A stretch of 64,000 nt of DNA from CALGTL01 sp963579135 (lineage in GTDB: Bacteria; Chloroflexota; Dehalococcoidia; Lucifugimonadales; Australimonadaceae). The position numbers were made by a program, and so were the translations under genes. Below the pieces are notes generated by a model. That model saw only the letters and a list, made by a program, of their open reading frames with translations, was not told where the DNA came from and did no database searches. The stretch is taken from the NCBI GenBank assembly GCA_963579135.1, contig CAUZFB010000008.1, positions 4,323 through 68,322 on the forward strand, given 5' to 3'. Below are positions 33,695-42,858 of this stretch, piece by piece (within the stretch, counting starts at the first letter, position 1; the number at the start of each line of letters is the position of its first letter).

Positions 33695-34594
33695 ATGTTC
33701 CAGCCAGTGCAATTCGGCAGAGATAATCAGCTCAGAACGCGCATGTTCATCACCATGCTCGGGCTCGGCCTGCTCTACGGTCTGTTCATGTGGATCGCCT
33801 GGCAGTTCAGCCCGTTCTACCTCGTCATCGCGCTCGTCATGGTCATCATCCAATTCTCGTTGTCGGACAAGATGGTTCTTGGGTCGATGCGGGCAAAGGT
33901 CGTCAGCCCCGCCGACGCCCCAAAACTCCACCGGATGGTGGACGACCTGAGCCTGAAGGCGGGCATCCCCAAACCGAAGGTGGCTATCTCCGACATGGCC
34001 ACCCCCAACGCGTTCGCGACAGGACGTAGCCAGAAGCACGCCGCAGTCGCTGTGACCTCCGGGCTCCTGAACATCCTCGACGATGACGAGCTCGAAGCCG
34101 TCCTCGCGCACGAGATCAGCCACATAAAGACGAAGGACGTGGTTGTGATGACCTACGCGTCCTTCTTCCTGATCGTGGCGGCGACGATGTCGTCTTTCCT
34201 GATGTTCTCTGCCATCTTTGGCGGCATGGGCCGCAGCAGGAACAACAACGCGGGCAGCGTTGTCTTGGTCGCGCTGCTGGTCACGTTCATCGTGAGGATC
34301 ATCGGGAGCATGCTGGTGGCAACGCTCTCGCGTTACCGTGAGTTCTCAGCCGACAGAGGAGCCTCAGCCTTAACGCAGAAACCCCTGGCTCTGGCCTCAG
34401 CACTTCAACGACTCCAGGGCTCGCTGGTCAGCGTGCCCAAGCAGGACCTACGCAAGGCCGAAAGCATGAACGCCTTCTTCATCATGTCAGCGGTCGGCCC
34501 TGGGCTTGCGGAGCTATTCGCCTCTCATCCATCGACGGCAAAGCGAATCCAGCGTCTCCAGCAGTACGACCAACAGATGGCGTTCTTGAGGTAA
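33695..34594 (+). CDS. htpX: HtpX-like M48 membrane zinc metalloprotease
   Basis: Inner-membrane protease that degrades misfolded membrane proteins; 299 residues. Two hydrophobic segments near the N-terminus, the zinc site HEISH (in VLAHEISHIKTKDVV, about 144-148), two more membrane segments, and the third ligand Glu in SRYREFSADRGA. GGGGGAAG ribosome binding site. Directly followed, seven bases on, by a PspAB-like gene. Confidence 0.92.
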   Translation: MFQPVQFGRDNQLRTRMFITMLGLGLLYGLFMWIAWQFSPFYLVIALVMVIIQFSLSDKMVLGSMRAKVVSPADAPKLHRMVDDLSLKAGIPKPKVAISDMATPNAFATGRSQKHAAVAVTSGLLNILDDDELEAVLAHEISHIKTKDVVVMTYASFFLIVAATMSSFLMFSAIFGGMGRSRNNNAGSVVLVALLVTFIVRIIGSMLVATLSRYREFSADRGASALTQKPLALASALQRLQGSLVSVPKQDLRKAESMNAFFIMSAVGPGLAELFASHPSTAKRIQRLQQYDQQMAFLR

Positions 34595-34601
34595 GCCCAC
34601 C

Positions 34602-35186
34602 GTGTGTCTAATCAGTTTCAAACGAACCCCAAAGCACTCGACTTGGCCGGAGGCCATGGCGGCCATGGCCCGCAACAGCGACCGGCTGGCGCAGCAGCTC
34701 AACACGGTCACGACGGGCAAAGTAGGCGTGCTGGTGCGGCCCACCGAAGACCAGTCCCACACGCAGACGAGGGCCGAGCTAGAGCGGGCGCTCACCGGCA
34801 TGGACCGGACGCGGCACCACTTCAACGTGACGGTTGATGAAATGGGTCACGGCTGGGTGATCCTGAAAGGCGAGGATCTGCACGAGCTCGCGCAGGGCGC
34901 TGCACAGATGGGCGACGTATTCGCGACAGCAGGACTAGGCGACCGGGTCGTCGCGGCGGTGTTCCCGTTCAGCTGGCACGATTCGACCAGCCAGCGTGAC
35001 CGCCCTATCTACTGGCTATACCAGCCACGCATTCGCAGCTTCACTCCGTTCGTCCCCGACGGTGACCCCAACAACGAGCGTCGAGATCACGATCTCGAAA
35101 TCAGGATGGAAGCGGCTATCCGGCGCGAGTTACCCACCGAGCGCCAGACAGCGGAATGGTTCCCTATCTGGGGCATGCCGGTCTAG
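34602..35186 (+). CDS. pspAB: PspAB-like protein (partner of HtpX)
   Basis: A 194-residue soluble protein. The C-terminal region (IYWLYQPRIRSFTPFVPDG, then EWFPIWGMPV) and mid-region FATAGLGDRVVAAVFPF match the PspAB family, often encoded next to htpX in Actinobacteria and Chloroflexota and linked to the PspA membrane-stress response. No pspA is in the window. GTG start at 34602. Biochemical role not known. Confidence 0.75.
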   Translation: MCLISFKRTPKHSTWPEAMAAMARNSDRLAQQLNTVTTGKVGVLVRPTEDQSHTQTRAELERALTGMDRTRHHFNVTVDEMGHGWVILKGEDLHELAQGAAQMGDVFATAGLGDRVVAAVFPFSWHDSTSQRDRPIYWLYQPRIRSFTPFVPDGDPNNERRDHDLEIRMEAAIRRELPTERQTAEWFPIWGMPV

Positions 35187-35300
35187 CTATCGTCCCCGTA
35201 TCGACGGTTTGCGCAGATCCCAGTTGCTGCCGTTAGGCGCCGCTACACTTCACCCAAGACGACATTGATTCAGGGATATCACCGCTCACCAGGTAACCGC

Positions 35301-35341
35301 CTAGTTGCAGCGCGCCGTTGATCGCGGTGCGCTGCAACTAG
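35301..35341 (-). terminator. Long perfect hairpin overlapping a stop codon
   Basis: CTAGTTGCAGCGC (35301-35313) pairs perfectly with GCGCTGCAACTAG (35329-35341) around a 15-base loop. The right arm contains the stop codon of the small membrane protein gene on the minus strand. No T-run follows in either direction, so it may protect a transcript end or block transcription from both sides rather than act as a classic terminator. Confidence 0.45.
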
Positions 35342-35532
35342 CTCGCGCGTTTGGGGCGATTCCGGATCAGCGCCCTATAGGCCCAGACAAGCTCAACCAG
35401 GTCCAGCACGGCGAGCAGCAGTAGTCCGATCCAGAATGCGACCCCCAGGACCAGCACGAGGGCCATCACAAACAATGCCGTGACCGCTAAGCCCCCCAGC
35501 ACCAACACACCTATGCGGGTCGTACGATCCAT
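35338..35532 (-). CDS. Small membrane protein, unknown
   Basis: A 64-residue protein with two hydrophobic segments (about 8-30 and 32-50) and a basic end (RNRPKRAS). No family recognised. Divergent from csoR. An alternative is chance ORF, but hydrophobic pattern and positive-inside charges support a real product. Confidence 0.5.
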   Translation of the reverse strand: MDRTTRIGVLVLGGLAVTALFVMALVLVLGVAFWIGLLLLAVLDLVELVWAYRALIRNRPKRAS

Positions 35533-35588
35533 CCCTGTACTCCTGAGCGCCCGACTCTAAGCCTGCGCTCAAGTATAGGCGCGGCCTA

Positions 35589-35643
35589 TTGACGACCATC
35601 TACGGCAGTATATAGTTACAGTAGTACCCCTACCGCGGGGGTA
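35589..35643 (+). promoter_or_regulatory. csoR-copA promoter and CsoR operator
   Basis: TTGACG (35589-35594) and TATAGT (35611-35616) with a 16-base spacer form a good promoter. TACCCC (35625-35630) and GGGGTA (35638-35643) form a GC-rich inverted repeat at the start site, matching the known CsoR operator style. CsoR bound here would block copA transcription until Cu(I) is present. Confidence 0.7.
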
Positions 35644-35662
35644 TGGGTTAGTAGGAGCGAGT

Positions 35663-35929
35663 ATGCTTCCCGACACAAAAGCAAACGCCCTTAAGCGACT
35701 GAACTACATCTCCGGCCACCTGGACGGTATCAAGAAAATGGTGGAGGCCGAGACGTACTGCGTCGACGTGCTCAAGCAAACGCATGCGGTACGGCGGGCC
35801 ATCGAAAAGCTCGAGGCGCTCATGCTCCACGGCCATCTGCGGTCGTGCGTGGTGGAGGGAGTGAAAGAGGGACGCGAAGACGAGGTGCTTGGCGAATTGC
35901 TGGAGCTCTACGAAGTAGCGAATCGCTAG
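35663..35929 (+). CDS. csoR: Copper-sensing transcriptional repressor CsoR
   Basis: An 88-residue all-helical repressor. The Cu(I) ligands Cys33, His58 and Cys62 have the same spacing as the Cys-His-Cys set of known CsoR proteins, which separates it from FrmR/RcnR relatives. AGGAG precedes the ATG. Two bases separate its stop from copA. Confidence 0.92.
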   Translation: MLPDTKANALKRLNYISGHLDGIKKMVEAETYCVDVLKQTHAVRRAIEKLEALMLHGHLRSCVVEGVKEGREDEVLGELLELYEVANR

Positions 35930-35931
35930 CC

Positions 35932-38463
35932 ATGGCAACCGACACTCAGCAACCGAAGCGTTCAGGCGAGAACAAGCGCGTCAGCGTCCTCCTACCCATC
36001 GAGGGCATGACGTGTGCGGCGTGCGTGTCGACCGTCACAGGCGCGATCGAACACGTGCCAGGCGTGAGCCAGGTCATGGTCAATCTCGCGACCGAAACGG
36101 CATTGATTGAGTACGACGCCGCGCAGGTCGACGTCAACGGGCTGATCAAAGCGGTCGCCCGCTCCGGCTACGGCACTGCCGAGGAGACCGCCACCGTTTC
36201 GGTCGGCGGGCTCGCCGACGCCAGCACCGCCAATATCATCGAGACGACGCTCCGGAAGCTCGGGGGCGTACTCGCTACTGCGGCGAACCCCGCCACCGAG
36301 CAGGTCAGCGTCACCTTCGTCCCCGGTACGGTCGCGCCCGGCGACCTTCGAGAAGCCATCCGATCTGCGGGCTACGAACCAGGGGAGATCGCGAGCGCCG
36401 ACGCACTGGAACTCGAGATGAGTCGCTTGGCGCGCAGCGCCGAGGTGCGAAAGCTCTGGAACAAGGTCATCGTCAGCGCCATCGCGACCACGGCCATCAT
36501 GGTGCTCATGTTCGTCCCCGCCATCGGCCGCACGATTGGCATGACGTGGGTCAATATCGCCGCGCTCGCACTCGCCACCCCGGTCCAATTCTGGGCAGGT
36601 TGGCAGTTCTATACAAGTGCCATCGCGGCGGGGCGACACCGCACGTCCAACATGAACACACTCATCGCCCTCGGCACGAGCGTTGCGTACGGCTACAGCT
36701 TGCTAGTAACCGTCTTCGGCGGCCTCGTCGAGGGCGAGGAGTCCATCTACTTCGACACCTCCGCCATGATCATCGGCATCATCCTCATCGGTCGCTTGCT
36801 GGAGGCTCGCGCCAAGGGCAACGCGTCTGAGGCGATCCGGGCACTGATGGCGATGCAACCACGTACCGCCCACGTACTTCGCGACGGCGAAGACACAGAG
36901 CTTGCTATCGCCGACGTCGTCCCAGGCGATCTAGTGGTCGTGCGACCCGGCGAGCGCATGGCGGTGGACGGCGAGGTGATTGAAGGCGCATCGGGTGTCG
37001 ACGAGTCGATGCTCACCGGTGAGAGCCTGCCCGTGGAGAAACACGCAGGCGATGGCGTATTCGGCGGCACCATCAACCAGACCGGCAGCCTGACGTTCCG
37101 AGCGACCAAGGTTGGAAGCGCGACGGCAATGGCCCAAATCGTACGCATGGTCCAGCAGGCGCAGGGCTCCAAAGCGCCCATCCAGCGCCTCGCGGATACC
37201 GTTGCGTCCTACTTCGTGCCAACTGTGCTGGCGATAGCCACGCTAACGTTTGTGCTGTGGGTCACCTTTGGGCCAGATCCAGCCTTCAACTTGGCGATGC
37301 TCAATACGGTAGCGGTGCTCATCATCGCTTGCCCCTGCGCCCTCGGCCTGGCCACACCCACGGCTGTCATGGTCGGCACCAGCGCCGGTGCACACCGAGG
37401 AATCCTTGTGCGCGGGGCCCACGCGCTGGAACAGGCGCACAAGGTGGACGTTGTCGTGTTCGACAAAACGGGCACGCTCACCCTTGGCAAGCCACAGGTG
37501 ACCGATATCTTGGTCAGGGGAGAGTCCGACACAGAGGTGCTACGGCTCGCGGCATCTGTGGAGCAATTCAGTGAGCACCCGCTCGGAGCGGCCATCGTCG
37601 CAAGCGCCAAAGAGCGAGGGCTCGCCCTCTCCAAGGTCGACGCTTTCCAGACGGCGCCGGGCCTGGGCGTCCGTGCCGAAGTGGATGGCGAATCGATCAC
37701 GGTGGGCAGCATGAAGCTCGCGGCGCAGGCCGGAGTAGAGATAGACGGTCCAGCCGAGAACTCAGCCAGATTGCTGTCAAAGCAGGGCAAGACCCCTATG
37801 GTAGTGCTCCGTGGCATGGCGCTCCTGGGTGTGCTTGCCGTCGCGGACACGGTGCGCACCGAGTCAGCTGAGGCGGTAGCCCAACTACAGACACTCGGCA
37901 TCGACGTAGTCATGCTCACGGGCGACGGTGAGGCGACGGCCCGCGCGATCGCATCGGAGCTGGGTATCGAGCGAGTGATAGCCGAGGTCATGCCATCGCA
38001 GAAGGCCGAGCAGGTCGCACAGCTGCAGGCCGAGGGCCAGAAGGTGGCGATGGTGGGCGATGGAGTCAACGACGCTCCGGCGCTCGCCGCTGCCGACGTT
38101 GGCATAGCCATCGGCACGGGCACCGACATTGCGTTCGAGACAGCGGACGTGGCGCTCATGCACGCGGACGTCCGCGGCGTGGCGACTGCCATCGCGCTAT
38201 CCAAGGCGACCATGCGAGCGATCCGGCAAAATCTCGTGTGGGCCTTCGGATACAACGTGGTGCTCATACCAGTCGCAGCAGGCGGGCTCTACCTGATCTT
38301 CGGGCAGGGAGGGGCACCCGATTCGCTCCGCTGGGCCCTCGGCGACAGCGGATTCCTGAATCCGATGCTGGCAGCGGTGGCGATGGCCATGAGCTCAGTG
38401 TCGGTCGTCAGCAACAGCCTGCGCCTGCGCCGATGGGGCAGGCAGCCCGAGCAGGACGCATAG
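35932..38463 (+). CDS. copA: Copper-translocating P1B-type ATPase
   Basis: Cu(I) export ATPase of 843 residues. Heavy-metal domain 1 has GMTCAACVS (Cys28, Cys31). A second heavy-metal-like domain (about 75-140) keeps the fold pattern but reads GLADASTAN where CxxC should be, so it cannot bind copper in the normal way. Eight membrane segments, the CPC motif (IIACPCALGLATPTA, about 465-480), phosphorylation site DKTGTLT (about 511) and GDGVNDAPALA (about 707) are intact. ATG 35932, directly after csoR. Confidence 0.96.
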   Translation: MATDTQQPKRSGENKRVSVLLPIEGMTCAACVSTVTGAIEHVPGVSQVMVNLATETALIEYDAAQVDVNGLIKAVARSGYGTAEETATVSVGGLADASTANIIETTLRKLGGVLATAANPATEQVSVTFVPGTVAPGDLREAIRSAGYEPGEIASADALELEMSRLARSAEVRKLWNKVIVSAIATTAIMVLMFVPAIGRTIGMTWVNIAALALATPVQFWAGWQFYTSAIAAGRHRTSNMNTLIALGTSVAYGYSLLVTVFGGLVEGEESIYFDTSAMIIGIILIGRLLEARAKGNASEAIRALMAMQPRTAHVLRDGEDTELAIADVVPGDLVVVRPGERMAVDGEVIEGASGVDESMLTGESLPVEKHAGDGVFGGTINQTGSLTFRATKVGSATAMAQIVRMVQQAQGSKAPIQRLADTVASYFVPTVLAIATLTFVLWVTFGPDPAFNLAMLNTVAVLIIACPCALGLATPTAVMVGTSAGAHRGILVRGAHALEQAHKVDVVVFDKTGTLTLGKPQVTDILVRGESDTEVLRLAASVEQFSEHPLGAAIVASAKERGLALSKVDAFQTAPGLGVRAEVDGESITVGSMKLAAQAGVEIDGPAENSARLLSKQGKTPMVVLRGMALLGVLAVADTVRTESAEAVAQLQTLGIDVVMLTGDGEATARAIASELGIERVIAEVMPSQKAEQVAQLQAEGQKVAMVGDGVNDAPALAAADVGIAIGTGTDIAFETADVALMHADVRGVATAIALSKATMRAIRQNLVWAFGYNVVLIPVAAGGLYLIFGQGGAPDSLRWALGDSGFLNPMLAAVAMAMSSVSVVSNSLRLRRWGRQPEQDA

Positions 38464-38511
38464 GCGCGGACAAGACCCCACGACCCCTGAACTAGTACCA
38501 AGGAGCAATCG

Positions 38512-38736
38512 ATGACGCAGTTAGACGTTATATTCGGCAAACCTGGCGACACCGCGATCGACCCGGTCTGCAAGATGACCGTGCAGAAGGCCAGCCCCGC
38601 GGGCGGCATCGCCGAACACGAGGGGAAGACCTACTACTTCTGCAACCCCGGTTGCCGCGAAGCGTTCGTCGCCGAACCCACGAAGTTCCTGAACAGCGAC
38701 GAGGCCGACGCCGGCCACATGGGCCACCAGCACTAG
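38512..38736 (+). CDS. YHS-domain protein, copper-module associated
   Basis: A 74-residue protein. The YHS core reads DPVCKMTV...KTYYFCNPGCREAFVAEP, giving two cysteines plus a third for metal, and the tail GHMGHQH is rich in His and Met. Such small proteins often sit by CopA and probably bind or hand over copper in the cytosol. AAGGAG upstream of ATG; 48 bases after copA. Confidence 0.85.
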   Translation: MTQLDVIFGKPGDTAIDPVCKMTVQKASPAGGIAEHEGKTYYFCNPGCREAFVAEPTKFLNSDEADAGHMGHQH

Positions 38737-38802
38737 GCCCCCCCTAGGGAGGGATGCACCCGCTGGCTCCCAACCGCTATCTAAGAGAGCGATGGACGAC
38801 TT

Positions 38803-39030
38803 ATGACCACGCTGACCGCTACCACTATCGTCGCCTATCTGCCCGGAGGGATGCTCTCCGCGGACCTCCTGGGTAAGCGATGGCACGGCGCTAACATTCG
38901 CGCGCTCGGATTAGGCAACGTCGGGGCGGCGAGCGCCGCAGAGGCGTTCGGAGCGCGAGCCGGTGCGATGGTCGTCGACGCGACCAAGGGCGCAGCGGCG
39001 GCCGGGCTGGCAAACGGGACACAAGCTGCA
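38803..39030 (+). pseudogene. N-terminal fragment resembling PlsY (acyl-phosphate:glycerol-3-phosphate acyltransferase)
   Basis: About 75 residues resemble the start of PlsY: TIVAYLPGGMLSADLLGKRW, then ANIRALGLGNVGAASAAEAFG and DATKG. The conserved GSGN is GLGN. After about position 39030 the resemblance ends; the open frame runs on to 39249 but overlaps the convergent ThDP-enzyme gene. PlsY is a five-helix protein of about 200 residues, so this is a truncated copy. Assignment rests on motif layout only. Confidence 0.45.
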
Positions 39031-39157
39031 GGTGAGCTCGTGGAAGATCCAATCGGCGGTCTTCTTCTGGACCACGGGCGTGAACTCGCGCAGCACATCC
39101 CCGCCACACATCCACCTAAAGATGACCGTTTGATGCGGGGCACCCACACTTCCGACC

Positions 39158-40936
39158 CTAGCGCGCCGCTTGACGGCCATCCATGCGAGCAATGCGGACG
39201 TCAATCACGGCCGCCTGGCCGGCGTGGACACGCTCCAGGCCTCGCCTGATTGCAGGCTCGATCTCGGCGGGGTCTTCGACTGTCTCGCCGTACGCGCGGC
39301 ACGCCTGGACGAGGACAGCATAGTCGGGCGACGGGTCGATGGCGGTGCCTAGGAAGTCGTTGTTGGTCTTACCCACTCCGTCCGGGTAGTAGCGACTCCA
39401 ACTGTTGACCGTGGCCATGTGCTGAGCATTGTTGTAGATGATCGTCAGAAACGGAGTGTTGTATTTCTCCGCTGCCCAGAATGCCGAAGTCGGCCGGGCG
39501 AACACGAACGAGCCGTCGCCCTCCAGCGCGATGACGTCTCGATCGGGATTCGCGAGCTTGGCGCCGATGGCCGCACCGAGCCCCCAACCCAGGCTGGAAC
39601 CACCCGACGTGAACACCGTTCCCGGTACTTTCCTGTCCGACATGGCGATCCATGGCCAACCACCAGACATGCCCTCGTTCATGACGATAGCGTCGTCAGA
39701 GATCACCTGCTCTAGGCAGTACGCAGCCCACAGTGGGTGGATCGGACGCTCGTCCTTGTGAGATAACGCCGTCTCCTCAAGGCGGGCGCGCTCAGCGACG
39801 GTGTTGGCGGTGTATCTCTCGATGCGCCTGGCTGCCCGAGCCTTATCGGTGTCGGTCATACGTGCCTTCAACGCTTCGAGCAGCGCGGGCAAAGCGATCT
39901 TGGATGATGCATGCATCATCAGGTCAGCGGGGTAGGACCACATGGGGATGGTGTCCTTGGTGGGGTCCATGTCAATCCAGGCCACCTTGGCGCTGGGCTC
40001 CAGCGTCTCCTGGTCAGGGATCCACGGGTTGTCGTGATCGACGACGAAGATCACGTCCGCGTCCTTCACGCTTGGTGCGCCACACGTCATGGCGTTCAGC
40101 GGGTGCTGCGTGGGGAAGTTCAGCCGTGTGCCGATGGCACCCTGGACCGGCGCGCCGGTGAGCTCCGCGATCTCAGTGAGCACGGACACCGTCTCTATGT
40201 AGCGGCCCGAGGAGCCCACGATGATCAGAGGATTCTCCGACCCAGCAAGCCAGTCAGCCAGCAACGCCAGCGACCCCGGGTCAGCGGCGGGAGCCGAGGG
40301 CTGACCATGGCGGCCAGGCGGCGGGAGCTGCAACTCGGTCATCTTCTCGATGAGAAGCTCCCTCGGGAGCGTCATGTACACCGGCCCCGCGGGTTCCGCT
40401 TCAGCGACCTGATGCGCCTTCGTCATCACCCAATTGAGGCTTTCGTTATTACGCAGCTCATAGTCCCATTTAGTGAACGTACGCACGATTCCGTTCTGGT
40501 CGGGCTGCTCCTGGATCCAATGGATGTTCATGTCCTTGCCGCCGCGCACTGCTCCCCCGATCGTCGATGGGGCACGCCCAGCGAACACCATGATGGCCAC
40601 GCGATCCCGTTGAGCGTCGTGGTACGCGCCACCGATGTTTATGGTTCCTGCGTCCACGTGCACGAGCACCGCCTGGGCGCGGCCCGTGTTCTGGTAGTAC
40701 CCGTGGGCCGCGAACATGGCCGTGGTCTCATCGATGCACAGGATGATCTGGGGAACCGTTCGCTCCTGCTCCATCATGCGCTGGATGGCCTCCAGGATGG
40801 GGAATACGTCGGTGCCCGAGTTCAGGAAGATGTACTCAACGCCATTGTTGTTGAGCATCTCGACGAACGCTTCGGCCCCGTCCTCAACCGGGATCGCTAG
40901 GAGCCTGCGTTCTGCTGAGTCGTTGGTAGTTGCCAT
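39158..40936 (-). CDS. Thiamine diphosphate-dependent enzyme (acetolactate synthase/benzoylformate decarboxylase family)
   Basis: A 592-residue ThDP enzyme with the three-domain layout: N-terminal pyrimidine-binding domain with the conserved Glu in CIDETTAMFAAHGY (about 70), central domain, and C-terminal pyrophosphate domain with GDGSFVFARPTSAFWAAEKY...IIYNN. Could decarboxylate or ligate 2-keto acids; not IlvB, since no small subunit is nearby. Last gene of a six-gene minus-strand cluster with an amidohydrolase and SDRs. GAGAGGGAAG before ATG. Confidence 0.88.
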   Translation of the reverse strand: MATTNDSAERRLLAIPVEDGAEAFVEMLNNNGVEYIFLNSGTDVFPILEAIQRMMEQERTVPQIILCIDETTAMFAAHGYYQNTGRAQAVLVHVDAGTINIGGAYHDAQRDRVAIMVFAGRAPSTIGGAVRGGKDMNIHWIQEQPDQNGIVRTFTKWDYELRNNESLNWVMTKAHQVAEAEPAGPVYMTLPRELLIEKMTELQLPPPGRHGQPSAPAADPGSLALLADWLAGSENPLIIVGSSGRYIETVSVLTEIAELTGAPVQGAIGTRLNFPTQHPLNAMTCGAPSVKDADVIFVVDHDNPWIPDQETLEPSAKVAWIDMDPTKDTIPMWSYPADLMMHASSKIALPALLEALKARMTDTDKARAARRIERYTANTVAERARLEETALSHKDERPIHPLWAAYCLEQVISDDAIVMNEGMSGGWPWIAMSDRKVPGTVFTSGGSSLGWGLGAAIGAKLANPDRDVIALEGDGSFVFARPTSAFWAAEKYNTPFLTIIYNNAQHMATVNSWSRYYPDGVGKTNNDFLGTAIDPSPDYAVLVQACRAYGETVEDPAEIEPAIRRGLERVHAGQAAVIDVRIARMDGRQAAR

Positions 40937-40969
40937 CTTCCCTCTCCATGTGACCTACGAGTTGGCGAT

Positions 40970-42007
40970 CTAATCTACGAGGCCATAGAAACGCGCTGCA
41001 GTGTCGTGGAGCAGCGCCTGCCGCTGCGCCCCGGTGAGGTTCTGTATCCGGTGCAGCGATTGCGGGTACTCGCAGTCCCAGTGCGGGTAATCTGACGCGT
41101 ACATCACGGTGTCCGCGCCGATCACGTCCATAACGTGGGAAAGCATGCGTTCGTTGGACTCACACCCGAAGAATATGTCGCCACTCGCGTGGACGTAGGA
41201 GCTGGGCACGTTCTTGACCAACGGTGCGTCCACGGCGCCACGGCTCTCGTACTCCTCGTCAAGGCGGTCCAGCCACCAGGGCACCCACGTGGCGCCGGTC
41301 TCGAGGAACGCGAACCTGACCGAGGGGAACTTATCGAACACTCCCTCGAACATCATGCTCGTGAAATGACGCAGGATGCCGAAGGGATGAGCGACTGAAT
41401 GCGCCTGAATGAACTTGGGGAACACCTCTGCGCCGAGTGCATTGCTGGAACCCGACGCGTGCACGGTCACAGGGAAATCGAGCTCAGCGGCAGCCGCATA
41501 GACGCCATCGAATCGTTCGTTCCCAAGCAGGTGCGTACCATCGGCAGGGAACATGACCCCCGCCAACCCAAGCTCCTTCGACCGTCGCAATTCAGCCTCG
41601 GCTGCATCCTGGTGGTGCGTTGGCAGCAAGCCCACCGCCAGGAGTCGACCGCTGCTGGGCTCACAGATGTCGCCGGCGACCCACGTGTTGTAAGCACGGC
41701 AAAGTGCCGCCTGGTAGTCAGGGTCCTTCACGAACCCCGAGAACAGGCCCAGCGTGGGAAAGAGAATGCTCTTGGCCATGGGGCCTAGATCCAGCGCGTC
41801 CAACCACTCCTGCGTGGTGCGAGCGCGGCCCTTGAGCAGACGCGTCCCTAGATTGCGGTCGACGCCATCCAGTGGAACCAGCGCTGATGACTCCATGGGA
41901 GTGCTTCGGAATTCTCGATACGGCTCCTCAAGCAGCTCAGCGAGCCGCTTCGGGTTCTCCATGACATGGCCATCGCCGTCGATGGCTGAGACCTGCATCG
42001 GAGCCAT
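40970..42007 (-). CDS. Amidohydrolase (ACMSD-like metal-dependent hydrolase/decarboxylase)
   Basis: TIM-barrel metal enzyme of 345 residues. First-strand motif reads DGDGHV (metal ligands), His in TVHASG and AHPFG, and the last-strand Asp in ASDYPHWD. This matches the amidohydrolase-2 group, which includes decarboxylases of aromatic acids. Start ATG with AAGGGGAG. Thirty-three bases before the ThDP enzyme; likely the same catabolic pathway. Confidence 0.87.
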   Translation of the reverse strand: MAPMQVSAIDGDGHVMENPKRLAELLEEPYREFRSTPMESSALVPLDGVDRNLGTRLLKGRARTTQEWLDALDLGPMAKSILFPTLGLFSGFVKDPDYQAALCRAYNTWVAGDICEPSSGRLLAVGLLPTHHQDAAEAELRRSKELGLAGVMFPADGTHLLGNERFDGVYAAAAELDFPVTVHASGSSNALGAEVFPKFIQAHSVAHPFGILRHFTSMMFEGVFDKFPSVRFAFLETGATWVPWWLDRLDEEYESRGAVDAPLVKNVPSSYVHASGDIFFGCESNERMLSHVMDVIGADTVMYASDYPHWDCEYPQSLHRIQNLTGAQRQALLHDTAARFYGLVD

Positions 42008-42025
42008 GACTCCCCTTATCCCCTG

Positions 42026-42814
42026 CTACTCGCCACCGTTGACCAAGATGGTCACCCCGTTCACGAATGACGCGGCGTCGGAGGCCAGGAACCCCGCGAC
42101 ACCAGCGATGTCGTCGGCCACACCCACTCGGCCAACCGCTATCCGCTCCGCGGCACCAGCCATCTCGGGCCGTACGTAGCCGGCTGGCCGCGGCGTTTCA
42201 ATAGTGCCGGGCGCTATGCACACTGCACGCACGTCCGGACCCCACTGTTGCGCCATGCGGAGTGTCATCTGGTGAACCGCTGCCTTTGCGGCCCCATACG
42301 CGGTGAGATCGCCTGTGCGTGAGCCCGGGTTCGCAAAACCGGAAGACGACCCTACGTTGATGATAACGCCTCTACCACCAGCCTTCATGTGCGGCACGAC
42401 AGCTTGCGCGCACAGGAAACCTGTCTTCACGTTGGATTCGAAAGTCGTCATGAAGTCATGCTCGCTCATGTCCAACAGCGCAGCTCGGTGGTACTGCGGC
42501 ATGTCCGGGTTCCGAGCGAACGTCCCCCCCGCGACGTTCATGAGGATGTCGATGCGGCCGAACCGCTTCATGGTCTGCGCCACCATGCGCTTGACCTCAT
42601 CCGCATTGGCGACATTGGCGGCAATACCCAACGCCTCCACGCCCCGCGATTCTATGTCCGCTACGATGGGCGGGATCGAATCGGCGGGGACACTTGCGAT
42701 AACGACGTTCGCTCCAGCGTCGGCGAAGGCGCGCGCACTGGCGCTGCCGATCCCCCCGCTACCACCGGTCACGATCGCGACGCGCCCTTCCAACGAGTAA
42801 CGCGAAAAGTCCAT
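42026..42814 (-). CDS. Short-chain dehydrogenase/reductase
   Basis: Classical SDR of 262 residues: TGGSGGIGSASA cofactor motif (about 16-27), NVAGG, catalytic Ser in INVGSSSG and Tyr-x-x-x-Lys as YGAAK. AGGAGAG before the ATG. Neighbouring SDR at 42859-43659 is a distinct paralogue in the same operon. Confidence 0.9.
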   Translation of the reverse strand: MDFSRYSLEGRVAIVTGGSGGIGSASARAFADAGANVVIASVPADSIPPIVADIESRGVEALGIAANVANADEVKRMVAQTMKRFGRIDILMNVAGGTFARNPDMPQYHRAALLDMSEHDFMTTFESNVKTGFLCAQAVVPHMKAGGRGVIINVGSSSGFANPGSRTGDLTAYGAAKAAVHQMTLRMAQQWGPDVRAVCIAPGTIETPRPAGYVRPEMAGAAERIAVGRVGVADDIAGVAGFLASDAASFVNGVTILVNGGE

Positions 42815-42858
42815 TGGTGCTCTCCTACAGCTAGATTGATCGCCCGCAAACGTACGGG

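Noticed and set aside
37209..38267. 352-codon minus-strand open frame opposite copA
   Set aside because: Ser/Ala/Thr-rich text typical of antisense frames; copA motifs occupy the same bases.
39911..40900. 329-codon plus-strand open frame opposite the ThDP enzyme
   Set aside because: Antisense shadow with no recognisable domain.
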